From Myrica gale (Eukaryota; Streptophyta; Magnoliopsida; Fagales; Myricaceae), in NCBI GenBank assembly GCA_963930655.1, contig OZ005612.1, positions 15,319,001-15,383,000 on the forward strand: a stretch of 64,000 nt of DNA, given 5' to 3'. Positions 48,090 to 59,272 of the stretch are shown piece by piece. Made by a program: the position numbers and the translations under genes. Numbering within the stretch: position 1 is the first letter of the stretch; the number at the start of each line of letters is the position of its first letter. Below the pieces are notes generated by a model that saw nothing but the letters and a program-made list of their open reading frames with translations, did not search any database and was not told the origin of the DNA.

Positions 48090-51000
48090 ATGGCTGAAAT
48101 GGAAGAGATCAATCCCAATATCACTAGACGAGGGTCTGCTAGTACTTCTAACTCAGAGGGTGAGTTGGTTGTCGTTTATCTGAGCGGTTTAAATGGTATT
48201 AAAACTTGTTTAATCCTTATCTTTGACTCGTACGTCCAGGTGACATGCTACAAGCTGACAACGAAAAGATAGTAGATGTTTGGAGCCTAGAGTGGAAGGA
48301 CGTCGAGCATGCGTACGATTGGTATAATCGATACGCAACAGTCAAAGGTTTCAGCATTCGTATACATACCGGCTTCAAGCACAAAGAGCATGGGTATTGG
48401 ACAGGCAAAGTTTTTGTTTGTAGTAAATAAGGGATGAAAAAAAAAGATTTACTTGTGCCGGTGAAGAGAGTTCGACGAAATACGAGATGTGGGTGTCTCG
48501 CAAGCTGTACTGTTCATAGGGGTGAGTACCGGAACGGATGGAACCAGAATGGGCCATTTCGGTTCTGGTTCCGGTACTCACCGGAATAGAAATTTCTATT
48601 CCAGTTCCATTCCGGAATTTACCGGAATGGAACCGGAACGGAACCGGAATTTTCCGGAAACGGAACCGGAAATTCCGGTTCCATAACTGGGCCTAAAAGA
48701 CCCAGTTTTACTTTGGCCCAAAATACTTTTTTAAGCATTTTGGGCCGAAATTGGGCTTTTTTATTTTTTATTTTTTCTCATGTTGCATCAATTTCATAAT
48801 ATGGTTTTTAAACATATCATGATCATCAAGACATCAAAGGGAAAAATAAAATACATCACTACATTTTGTCTCAAATAAACTAAACTATACTAAAAAATTA
48901 TTAATTTTTTTAAAAATATCGGAACCGGAAAATTCCGGTATTTCCGCCGGAAATTCCGGTTCCGGTTCCGAAATTTCCATAAAATAGGTTCCGGTGAAAA
49001 CCGGATGATTTGCTCACCCTTAACTGTTCAGCGGCAGCCTAGTGGGAAGTATTGCATCTTCGATTGGTGTTCGCAACATAATCATGAGTTGGCGACACCT
49101 TCGAAAGTTCACATGCTCCGTTCTCAAAGACACATGACCGAGTTGCAGTGTGCGGATGCAGTAGCTTCAGATAGAGCAGGCATTCGCCCTAAATTGGCCC
49201 ACGACTTAATGGCGGCCCAAGCTGGGGGTAGACAACATTTGGGCTTCACTCATCAGGATTACAAAAATTATCTGAACGGTATAAGAATTAAGACAATGGA
49301 GGTTGGTGTAGCTGGTGTTCTTGTTAATTGGTTTGGTGATGAGCTGAAGAAAGATTCTGAGTTCTTTTTTCGGATCATGATGGATCAAGATGAGCACATT
49401 ACTAATATCTTCTGGTCAGACCATTCCATGCAAAATGACTATGCCATATTCGGGGACTTCGTGTCATTTGACACCACATACAGGATGAACAACGAGCACA
49501 GGTAATGCCCACATTTAATGTAATTCTTTTATATTTATTTAGTCATGATCCTTATCTTTGATAGATTAGTAGTTAGAATTTTTTTTATTAGGTTTTACAT
49601 TATTATGTTATACATGATTAGGCCATTGGGAGCATTCTTAGGGGTGAATCATCACAGAAAATCGGTCGTGTTTGGGGCATGCTTATTGTTTGATGAGACG
49701 GCACAAACATTCAGTTGGTTATTTCAAACATTTGTTGAGTGTATGAATGGGAAGGCTCCCGAATCTCTGTTCACGGATCAAGATACAGGTATGCTGGCTG
49801 CAATCCCCTCTGCCCTACCAGATACACACCATTTTTTGTGTGCATGACATATATCTCAGAATGCATTGAAGAATTTGGGACCACTGTTTGGCAACAAAGG
49901 CTTCAAAAGAGACTGGTCGAGGCTTCTATTCGACCATGAGGTAGATGACTTTGAACAGTGTTGGAGTAAAATGATTGAGGAGCATGAACTCCAATGCATT
50001 GAGTGGTTGCAGAAGATATATGAAAAACGGGAGAAGTGGGCGCCAAAGTACGTACGCAATGTCTTTTGTGCTGGGAATAAGACAACCCAGTTAAGTGAAA
50101 GTTTCAATGCGACATTGCGTAGGTACTTGAAAACAACTATGAATATGGATTGGTTCCTACAAAATTTTCAACGAGCAGTTGATGAGTTGCGATACAACGA
50201 GTCACGAGCAAATTTTCAGATGCTCGATACAATATATACTAAACCATTTGGGGATTTTTTGTGTGATCATGCAGCAGAAGTCTACACGCCCACTATGTTG
50301 ACTATTTTTCTGGAGCAAGCACAGAAAGTTGGTTATCTTAAGTTTGATTGTCGGAGGCAAAGTATTGAGACTGAAGAGGTTGAGATGCACATATGCAGTC
50401 GGGATGCCACTCATGATTGTTCAATAGCGAAGCGTTATGTGATCAAGACAGAAAATGGGTTTCATAGTTGCAAACAATTCAACTTTTTGGGTGTCATCTG
50501 CAGTCACATTATTTGGGTGTTGAAACAAAAGGGAGAGTTGTGTATTCCTGATGGATATATTTTGGCCAGGTGGAGAAAAGATGTTAGACAGTTAGTTGCA
50601 CCAATCCCCAAGTCACATGCTACAGCTGATCCAATGTTGGTAAAAGTGATAAAACGCAGGAGATATATAAATCAGTACGCTTCCACTATTCAGCGTTATG
50701 GGGATAGGAAAAAATCTTGACCAATCTTTGAGAGTCATCTTGTTGGACTGGAAAATCTCCTTGCTCAGTTGTCGGATGATGATGATGAAGATCCTTCTGC
50801 CCTTGTTAGCGCAGGTTCTGGAGTGGACGTCGATACGGGGATTGTTGCAAAAGATTTTAAAACGCGGGAGCCAAAGCATAAAAGGAATAAACGATTAAAT
50901 AATGGACTTGAACGAAGGAGTTCACGTGGTCGTGGTCGTGGCAGTGGGGTTGGTCGTGCTTCGTGACAACCAGTGTCTCGTCGTTTGCAACTATTTGATG

Positions 51001-51163
51001 AATTGGAGGTATGTTCTTTAATTTGATGCTTAGAGTTGAAATTTAAATTTATTACTGTGTAACATTTCACTATTTTTGTATTCCACTTTTGTAGGAGGAG
51101 GAGGACGAGGAGGACGAGGACGAATCGCTAAGTGGACGATTTAGAAGCCTTGACGAGTTATAG
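48090..51163 (+). pseudogene. FAR1/MuDR-type MULE transposase, inactivated
   Basis: Exon 1 is 48,090-48,159 (MAEMEEINPNITRRG...) and exon 2 starts at 48,240 in phase. The order of parts is FAR1-type DNA-binding region (WKDVEHAYDWYNRYATVKGF, HTGFKHKEHGYW, RRNTRCGCLASC, WCSQHNHEL). Next is the MULE catalytic domain (FGDFVSFDTTYRMNNEHR, GACLLFDETAQTFSWLF, SLFTDQD). A SWIM-type zinc finger follows (CKQFNFLGVICSHI). The tail is basic then acidic, ending EDESLSGRFRSLDEL at TAG 51,161-51,163. Introns are seen near 49,503-49,620 and 51,010-51,094. Faults: TAA at 48,428-48,430, a hAT MITE at 48,517-49,022, TGA at 49,845-49,847 (in CA*HISQNAL, where Trp is expected) and TGA at 50,718-50,720. Intact relatives bind the TIRs and catalyse cut-and-paste transposition in the nucleus. 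Confidence 0.92.
48517..49022. mobile_element. hAT-type MITE, 506 bp, nested in the MULE transposase
   Basis: Ends TAGGGGTGAG and CTCACCCTTA are 10-bp inverted repeats with one mismatch. A perfect 8-bp duplication ACTGTTCA flanks it (48,509-48,516 and 49,023-49,030). Many CCGGAACCGGAA-type motifs near both ends are typical hAT subterminal repeats. There is no coding capacity. Removing it with one copy of the duplication rejoins the transposase frame (CTV, then QRQPSGKYC). Confidence 0.95.
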
Positions 51164-51968
51164 ATGTTTGATGATGTTTCAGTCTTTTGATTGTAAATGT
51201 TTATGGTTTAGGTATTTTGTTTTTCACTTGTACTGTACAGTCTTTTGATTGTAAATGTTTATGGTCTATGTAATTTGTTCAAATGTGCTTCAACTAGTGT
51301 CCAATTTACTAGAAATAGGTCATGTATTCGACCTTCTGATTAGAAACCTTTGTTACCATTTATAGAGCATAAAAAGGCAAAGCACTGCACAGAACAACAA
51401 TCCAAGGTTTTTTGCATAATTATCGAATGTTCAGATGCAGATAAAAAGGGTATATACTAATAGATCCATAATTTCAAACAGGATTGGAAAATGTTGATTT
51501 TTTTTCCTTCCGCAGCATGATCTACAATACTACAATAGATCCTGCACTGCAGCAACTGACTTGTAATGACATTTGGAAATGAAGTATGAATTTTAGATAC
51601 TTAGTTTTGAGCATTGATTCAAGATATAGTCTGAGCATATCAATATTGACCCAAGCAGAGGTCTTATGACATATAAAACAACTCTTTCCAAGTTTTTGTG
51701 CTTTACCATATTAGATTCCTCTGATTTTCTATTTTCCATTCTGGCCTGTTCCTTTAGGTGAAAGATATTGGATTCATTGGAGTTTTTAGGTTCATCTTCA
51801 AACCATGAACCACAGACAAAATGCATGAACCACAGACAATAAAATTAACAATACCCTCTGCTGCATACAAGCAATCCTAGATCTGCATTACCTCAAACCA
51901 ACAAATTAGTACAAACAGTTCCTTACATAACTAATTGAGTACATAACTAATTGAGTATGTCATCATCC

Positions 51969-52530
51969 TTACATAATTAAACTAAACCAAGATAGCCCAA
52001 AAAAAAAACCCGCACACAAACAAATCAACATCATCCTCAGCATTTTAGAACGTTCAGTCTCTTTCACACGCAGTTCTTCTCTTAATTGAAGCTGCGCTTC
52101 TATCACTCGCATCTTCTCTTCCATTCTTTTTAGTAAATCCTCCATTCGTGCTAGGAGATCTTCCATGGTGTTCAGTCGGTGATCCATTTTCTTATTTTCC
52201 TCAATAAGATCGCGAATGTGTACATCTTCGAGCTCTGAATCAGATTGGTTATACCACTTAAAAAAGTTGCAAGCGGTTTCGTTCTGCAAAATTGAATTTA
52301 GAAATTTAAATGAGAGAGTTAACAACAATATGTCCAAAAAGTACTATTACGAACATGAGACATACTACCTGTTTTCCAAAATGGGGACAACCATAGAAAT
52401 GACGTCCTTTACTTTGCGGCGTCTTGCTAGTCTTTATTTGATCTGGAAGGCCACACTTGCATTCAGTAGGTGAAAGGCGTGGAACGTTTGCATCAATGCT
52501 GCTACTACCATAAGACAATACCGAAGACAT
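51969..52530 (-). CDS. GRF-zinc-finger, coiled-coil, single-TM protein carried by the MULE
   Basis: Two minus-strand exons, 52,369-52,530 and 51,969-52,283, join in phase through a GT-AG intron and give about 158 residues. The first encodes a GRF-type zinc finger (CKCGLPDQIKTSKTPQSKGR, HFYGCPHFG), completed in exon 2 by NETACNFFKWYNQSDSE. Then comes a charged heptad-like coiled coil (about residues 78-135: RLNTMEDLLARMEDLLKRME, VIEAQLQLREELRV). Last is one hydrophobic segment at the C-terminus (MLICLCAGFFFGLSWFSLIM). Similar plant proteins are known, but their function is not established to my knowledge. It lies inside the MULE, pointing towards the transposase gene, and it has no stops or shifts while that gene has decayed. 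A nucleic-acid-binding finger tied to a membrane anchor is unusual for a transposon product. The start ATG follows an AG, so a 5' UTR intron is possible. Confidence 0.75.
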
Positions 52531-53414
52531 CTACCTGCAAAAATGCATTCTTTACATGGTTTCAACAGGGTCAAGTTTAACATTTTCATAGTGGGAATTT
52601 GGTGGTGGGATGACATCTACCTGAAAAATGCATTCTTTACAGGTGGAAAACTGAAATGAAAAAAGGCAGAGACCTCACTAGTTGCTATATATGTACAACC
52701 TCTGAACCCAAAGTCAGCTCCAATTTCAAGCTAAAAATGCAATGGTAGTGGTGCCAATAATTGGACCTTACATACAACATTCTTGTTAGCATATAAGTCA
52801 ACAAAATTCTTGGACCTCACACACTGGGAAGTCCCAAGAACCTTGCAACAAAATTCTTTCAAACTGAAAACTCAACTTAACAGCCTCCAAGCTTCTGATT
52901 GTAAACAAATTTACAAGCAACCACACAAATCAAAATCAGCAAATCACCTACACAGCAACTACAAGAACAACGAATTTACAGCAACTACAAGAAAAATAAC
53001 CACTGCTAGTGTTTTCAAAAGCATTGCACTTTCTACACGGAACACCACAAACACTTCTCAAAACTAAGCTATAGGCCGACCATTTTTACAAACTACATCT
53101 CTTCTTTACTGATTTTCATTTTCCTTGCTCACCACACAACTAGTTTAATTGCTCTAAACTAAGCTAAAATCAAAATGAAAATCAGCTAGTTTAATTTCTT
53201 TACTGATTTTCATTTTCCTTGCTCACCACCGCTATAGCTCACTGTGCCTCATCAACCACATGAGACCAGGTGAAAAATTGTATTTTTAATTTAACTTAAA
53301 TGAGCAATGATGGATAGCAAACCTAGCTGTGGAATTAACACGACTTTACCGTGAACGCCATGTCTCTGTTCCATAATATTAAAACGAACTTAAAGAAATC
53401 AAACTTACAGAGGT
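52531..53414. other. MULE right interior
   Basis: Upstream region of the minus-strand GRF gene, A+T-rich. A repeated phrase TACTGATTTTCATTTTCC(T)TGCTCACCAC occurs twice (about 53,107 and 53,201). No other gene seen. Confidence 0.5.
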
Positions 53415-53841
53415 TGGGGGCAGCAAGCTATCAAGTGCAAAGAAGGTGGGTTGAGATAAATACCTGGAGTGGGAAGGGCTGGGAGCGACGGATCTGGCCT
53501 GGGACGACGGAGCTGGGCTGGGAGCGACGGATCTGGCCTGGGAGCGACGGATCTGGTCTGGGAGCGACGGAGGTGGAGCTGGTCGCGACGGATGTGGAGC
53601 TGGGAGCGACGGAGGTGGAGGTGGAGCTGGTATTGGGAAATCGAATTTGAACATGTCGTAAAAACGGGTCTGGAGATGTGCTATATGGAAAACGGGTCAG
53701 ATGTGGGAAACGGGTCCGGGTCCGGGTCAAATAAAATTTAAATGAGGTGTCGCGATATTAGCGGTTGGATCATGCAGTTTGAATCTGGGTCGTCCACCAG
53801 CAGCCATCAGCACAATATTTCTCAGCACCATAACTGAACTC
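53415..53841 (-). repeat. Right TIR of the MULE, with short tandem units
   Basis: Inverse of the left TIR. About 53,480-53,620 holds seven copies of a ~20-bp unit, GGGAGCGACGGATCTGGCCT and variants. It carries a short extra stretch not in the left TIR (near 53,695-53,710), showing unequal change of the array region. Confidence 0.85.
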
Positions 53842-53851
53842 TTGGTTTAGT

Positions 53852-54784
53852 TGACTTTAGTTTTCTGAACAGAACACCTTGCAATTGGTTTTTTAGAGTC
53901 AATATTCAACCTTGAGTATTTTACTGTTTCTAATGTGAAAGTCACATTTGCAGCCAACTCTTGACCTGCGTGATTTGTTAGTTCCACTAATCACAGTATT
54001 TCAATGTGTTCGATCTCGAGGATGGTGCCTTGAGAACTTTTACACTATACGGATCCAACGTTGGGTGTGGTGCCCCAAATGGATTGGGGATCTTGAATAT
54101 GAGAACTTGTTAAACCTCTATTTCGCAAGTCCTCGCCGTGTGTTTTTGAACGAAAGAACCCTGTAGATTTTTCAATAGTCGATTAAACGGTCCGTTTGAC
54201 ACTTAAAATTTTACCTTTCTTAAAATTTTAACACAATAAAAAATTACAATATAATCTCTTTCCCCATCAAATCATTATTTTTCACTACAAAAAATATAAA
54301 AAAATTACCTCTCTCTTCACTTTTTCATCAACCCCAATACCTAAAATTTTAACAACCCCTAAAATTTTAACAACCTTAAAATTTTACTTCTCAAACATAG
54401 GTGATTCTGACCAAAATATATATCCCTTCACTATAATGCCGGGTAAGTTTGTGAAGTTTGTGAAGATTTTGAATGATACATCGCAGGAAAATCTCATATT
54501 AGAGAGGTGGAATTTTCTGAGTTCCTTGGTCCTAACAGGTTTTAAAATCTATAGGCAGATTTTCTATATTGCTAAGGGTCTAATGGTTTCATTATTGTGA
54601 AGCGTTTTCTTGTTATAGTAGATGAACAAGAGATGGATTACTTTGGAGTTAGAGAAGATCTACCCATACTACTTTTCAACAATCCTCCGTAAACTTCCAT
54701 GACATTGCTATGCATCTGAACAAAACCTTCTTGTAACTTAATCAGGGAGCTAATCTCTCAAACTATTCTCGTTTTTTCTGATAG
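53852..54784. other. Rest of HEMA intron 1, with a family B MITE
   Basis: The intron continues to the AG at 54,783-54,784. About 54,190-54,402 resembles family B MITEs (GACACTTAAAATTTTACC, ACAATAAAAAATTACAATAT, CTCTTCACTTTTTCATC, CTTCTCAAACA). Confidence 0.5.
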
Positions 54785-55758
54785 GGTATACAAAGGAAAG
54801 GAGCAGCATTGAGGTCATTGGGCTTAATTGTCACACTGCACCAGTTGAGATACGAGAAAAACTAGCCATCCCAGAAGCACAGTGGCCTCAAGGTATTAGT
54901 GAGCTCTGTGCTATGAACCATATTGAAGAAGCTGCTGTTCTTAGTACTTGTAACCGGATGGAAATATATGTTGTGGCTCTGTCTCAGCTTCGTGGGGTTA
55001 AAGAAGTTATTGAATGGATGTCCAAGTAACATACTAGCTTCGATTTGATGCCATTAGACCATTCTTTGTTTACCTTTATGTATGGTTTCTTCAGTAACTA
55101 TGAGAAAAATATCAGACTACCCATTAACATCTATCCTTCACTACATCTATGAAAAGAGAGCTCCAAATTCCTACTGTGCATAGTCGGCAATTTGTAAATA
55201 ACAAATATCATCTTTTGTTGACTGCAGATGAGTGCGATTCCTGTTACAGAGCTTTGTAAGCACCAATTTGTATTGTATAACAAAGACGCCACCCAGCACC
55301 TGTTTGAAGTAGCTGCTGGGCTAAATTCTCTTGTTCTACGGGAAGGTCAGATTCTTGCTCAGGTAAAACAAGTAGTTAAAGTTGGACAAGGAGTGGCTGG
55401 CTTTGGTAGGAATATGAGTGGGCTATTCAAACATGCAATCACTGTTGGGAAGCGGGTTCGAAGTGAGACAAATATTGCCTCAGGGTCAGTTTTTGTCAGT
55501 TCTGCTGCAGTGGAACTTGCCTTAATGAAGCTTCCAGATTCTTCTTATGCTACAGCCAGAGTGCTGGTTATTGGAGCAGGGAAGATGGGGAAACTTGTGA
55601 TCAAACATTTATCTGCAAAAGGGTGCAGAAACATGGTTGTTATGAACAGAACTGAAGAGAGAGTTGCTGCAGTCCGTGAAGAGCTCAAGGGTGTTGAAAT
55701 TATCTACAAACCCTTCTCAGAAATGTTAGCTTGTGCTTCTGAAGCTGAGGTAGTTTTT

Positions 55759-55934
55759 CAGCTTCAGTCATACTTTCATCATTCTCAATTAATAGATAAT
55801 CACAAAGCTCCAAAAGCTGATCTACTAGGGGAGGAATCCCCGGATTGCGGCCGTCGTTATATCTGTGGGCATTATACGTTATCTGCCACACATCATGCCT
55901 GAAATCTTCACGGCTCTTGTATTCCATCTTCCTC
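55759..55934 (-). pseudogene. TAF1 (TFIID subunit 1) bromodomain fragment inserted in HEMA exon 3
   Basis: Between HEMA codons for EAEVVF (ending 55,758) and [14 protein letters not shown] (from 55,935), about 176 bp do not belong to HEMA. On the minus strand they read [37 protein letters not shown] and [17 protein letters not shown], which I recognise as part of the bromodomain near the C-terminus of plant TAF1. The bromodomain reads acetyl-lysine, and the YNAH-YNDG stretch is its ligand-loop region. The fragment has no start and no splice sites, and is antisense to HEMA. Its length is not a multiple of three, so it also shifts the HEMA frame. No target duplication or inverted repeats are visible, so it looks like filler DNA from break repair rather than a transposon. 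Confidence 0.85.
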
Positions 55935-56525
55935 ACCTGCACTGCATCAGAAAGCCCATTATTCTTGAAAGAGCATGTAGAGATGCTCCCTTCTGTGCGA
56001 TCAGAAATAGGAAGGCGGCTTTTTGTTGATATCTCTGTTCCTAGGAATGTGGAGCCATCTGTCTTAGATCTTGGGACTGCGGTTGTCTTGAATGTGGATT
56101 ACCTCCAGGAAGTTGTGGCAGCTAACAAGGAGGATAGACTCCGAAAGGCAATGGAGGCTCAGGCAATTATACTGGAGGAATTGAACAAATTTGAAGCTTG
56201 GAAAGATTCCCTGGAGACTGTGCCTACTATCAAGAGGTTGAGAGGCCATTTCGAACGGATCAGGGATGCTGAGTTTAACAAGTGTTTATCAAAGATAGGT
56301 GACGATATCCCTGACAAGTCAAAAAAAGCCATTTACGACCTAAGTGTAGCTATAGTAAAAAAGATTCTTCATGGTCCAATGGAGAATCTGAGATGTGATG
56401 AGGCTCATACTCTGAATGAAATACTCGTGAACATGCGTGCTCTTAATAGAATGTTTGACCTTGAGACAGACAAGTCTATTCTGGAACAGAAGTTCCAAGC
56501 CAAAATGGAACAGAACCGTAAGTAG

Positions 56526-59228
56526 GCGCTTAATAGAGTTTTATCATTCTCAAACTAAACCATTTTGGAGGAATCAGAGGCAATTTACTCTTCATGTTGG
56601 TGTTGTACATTCAGATCGATGTAGGCAGAAGGCAGTCATACTGAAGGCTATTTGGTTATTGATTCTGCACCTCACTCTGGGGATTTTTTTATCTGTGCTT
56701 CATAGTCATAGATATCCGGCATCCTAGGAAAACAACTTCGAAATGTTGATGAGTTTGATCTGGTTATCAGATATGTTGTCCTGATTGCTGACTACCATGA
56801 GTTCTTTGTAATTAATTCACTGATTATTTCAAGTTTTGAAATGTCAAGCATTCATGTCTTTTAATTTGTCTCTCTCTATATTCTTAAATGATGAATCAAG
56901 TGGAAGTTGATACCGTTTCTTTACCTAAAAGGTAAGCACGTTTGCCGTAACCTTTTGAAGGCAAAGATGTGTCCCTTGTTAATATAGTGTTTCCCAGGTT
57001 CATCCCAAGATAACTCTTGAAAAAAGATTTAAAATAATTTTTTTTTATTGAATTGCATTTCTATCGTAAGACAAGTTCTTAGTTTTCTTGGGGTTTTGGA
57101 GAAACATTTTTCTTGGGGTCATGCACTCCGAACAGACGAAAGTTTTAAGTCTTCTATCATTATTATTATTATTATTATTATGGCAAAAATACATTTTTCA
57201 CAATTATCATAAATTTTGCATTTTATATCATAAACTATCAATTTTGTCACATTGCACCATTTAATTATCAATTTTTTATACTTTGCACCATTTGTCAAAT
57301 TTTTAGACTAAAATGATGATAATGTTCTTGACCCATTTTGCATATATTGAAAATATTGTTGTCAATTCATTAATTTATCAAAAATATTATTGTCAAATGA
57401 ATGGTGCAAAATGTTTAATATTAGTAGTTGGAAGGTGTAATATGTCAAAGTAGGTAGTTTAGAGTACAAAATGTCTAACATCGTTTTTTTTAAAGTAAGT
57501 GTCTAACATTAATAGTTTGAGGATATAATGTCTTAAATATAATAATTTGTGATGTAATATGTCAATTCCTCCATAGTTTATTCGTTTTTTTTTTTACTTT
57601 TATTATTTACCCCCGCGGCTTCGGCGGTCAGCCCACTGGCCACTACTACCGTATACCTCTCTATCTCTTCTGTTCATTGTGTCTGACTACTTCAACGACA
57701 CGTCGAATCTTGTGATTGCGTGCGTAAGCAGTGCAGGATACAATAGGCATTAAGCAATTCTGAAGGACATTTACAAAAAAAAAGCAATTATGAAGGAACT
57801 ATCTGGCTCTCCTCTATATCTACACCTGTGCTCGTCAGTCGTCGCCTAACTGGATTTCTCTCCCACACTCGCACGCTTGCTCTCTAACCACTCTCTCCCT
57901 CTCCCCGCTACTTGGAGCTTTGTGCGTAAGATCTCTTTTCTCCTCAATTTTCGATCGTCTTCCAATTCCTTTAGTTTAGTTCAAGTATTTGAACATTTAT
58001 GGTCGCTTCATTTTCAAGGTTGTAATGTCCGTTCTGTTGCACAGACAACAGAGGAAGATAATCAAACACTGAGGTGTAAAATTTGTGAAATGCAATTACA
58101 TTTTCTGTAGTTTAGCTACTTAAATGCCACCAAGCCAAAGTTCTTTTATTCCCTTTCTTTTCCTAGGTTTTTTTGGGTAACCAAATAGAGACTGTGTTTA
58201 GTCAGGGTTGTGGAGGGCAAGTTTAACTATGAATTGCTTTGAGTCATAGGTTACTATTATTGTGATATCGAAAAGGCTTAAATTTCGAGTTGATATTAGT
58301 TCCATCCTTACCAAGTGATCATATTACCATCGGTAGAGGCTAGAGAGAAGGTAGAGATTTCAAAGATTAGCCGTAATGTCGATGTGTGTTTGTGGTGTTT
58401 ATTTTATAAGCAAGGTAAATATGTTGCATTATCGAAATTGAGGTCAGATGTTGTGGAATTTTCGTCTGCATTTTGAAGTCAGCAGGATTGTTTTGTTGTT
58501 TGTGTCTGGTATTGTGTTGTTGGTGAAAAGAAGTGTGGGTGGCAATGTGTGGATTGCTTTAGGTTCTCCATCTCACCAGGTTTCAGAACTTGAAGAATGG
58601 AGAAATGTCTTGACGAATATGTTTACACTTGGTTTTGGGCCTCAGGCTAACATTTAGAATCTGAATCACGTTCTTTATAATATATGACTGTAGAGAAAGT
58701 GGAAGACGCAGATGATTTCCTTTACAGATTGAATAGGTTTCAAGGACAGCACCAATTGAGTGAGCTTTAGTTCTTTCAGTTCTATGAATGGCAGCTAAAA
58801 CTTTTGATTTTATTTTCTTAGGAATGGACTGGTGATTCCATTTTACTTCACAACACTAGTAGTTTGCTTAGTGGATCTTGGTTGCCCAGTTGACATCTGG
58901 AGCTTGTGTTAATTGTTTTCTGGAGGAAGCTAGGACAACTGAGATCTGTCTCAGCTTGTCTATGGCTATTCTTTCTATTGAATATTTGAGCACACAGTTT
59001 TCTTGATCTTCTTAGCCAGACTCTTTCTCTGAAAATTTATGGAATGTAAAAATGCCCTGCACAAACAATTTTTTCCTTTATAATGTTAACTATTTTACAT
59101 ATATATGCACCCAATAAATGTGGGGATATCTTGTATTTATAAACTTAGGAGAAGGTATACTATATCGGACCGGGATCCCCTGCAATTGCAGGGGGCCCGA
59201 GCAGGTGTGGGTCTTGGGCGGGACCCAC

Positions 59229-59272
<44 letters not shown>

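Larger units (their letters stand above)
45640..53851 (+). mobile_element. 8.2-kb Mutator-like element in HEMA intron 1 (with target duplications)
   Basis: The element proper is 45,650-53,841. It starts GAGTTCAGTTATGGTGCTGA and ends with the inverse, TCAGCACCATAACTGAACTC. A perfect 10-bp duplication, TTGGTTTAGT, flanks it (45,640-45,649 and 53,842-53,851). The inverted repeats reach about 46,136 on the left and start about 53,415 on the right, so they are about 490 and 430 bp. Inside are a FAR1-like transposase gene (plus, broken) and, pointing towards it, a GRF-zinc-finger gene (minus, open). The target duplication slightly longer than 9 bp is within the Mutator range. The repeats have diverged in length and sequence, so the insertion is not very recent. 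Confidence 0.93.
45315..56525 (+). pseudogene. HEMA: Glutamyl-tRNA reductase (HEMA), disrupted copy
   Basis: Exon 1 (45,315 to about 45,580) gives a plastid transit peptide and SASASPLELLKSSPA. Exon 2 (54,785-55,026) gives [20 protein letters not shown] and the catalytic Cys in [16 protein letters not shown]. Exon 3 (55,228-56,525) gives the NADPH-binding site ([17 protein letters not shown]) and the dimerisation domain ending [14 protein letters not shown]. In plastids the enzyme reduces glutamyl-tRNA(Glu) to glutamate-1-semialdehyde, the committed step of chlorophyll and haem synthesis. Faults: no GT donor is visible at the end of exon 1. The exon 2 donor reads AAG|TAAC instead of AAG|GTAAC. 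An antisense 176-nt fragment interrupts exon 3 and shifts its frame. The near-invariant GEGQILAQ reads REGQILAQ. An 8.2-kb MULE occupies intron 1. Together these make a functional product very unlikely. Confidence 0.92.

Noticed and set aside
59231-59268. Frames ending in Ser-Leu repeats
   Set aside because: They are translations of a (CT)n microsatellite.
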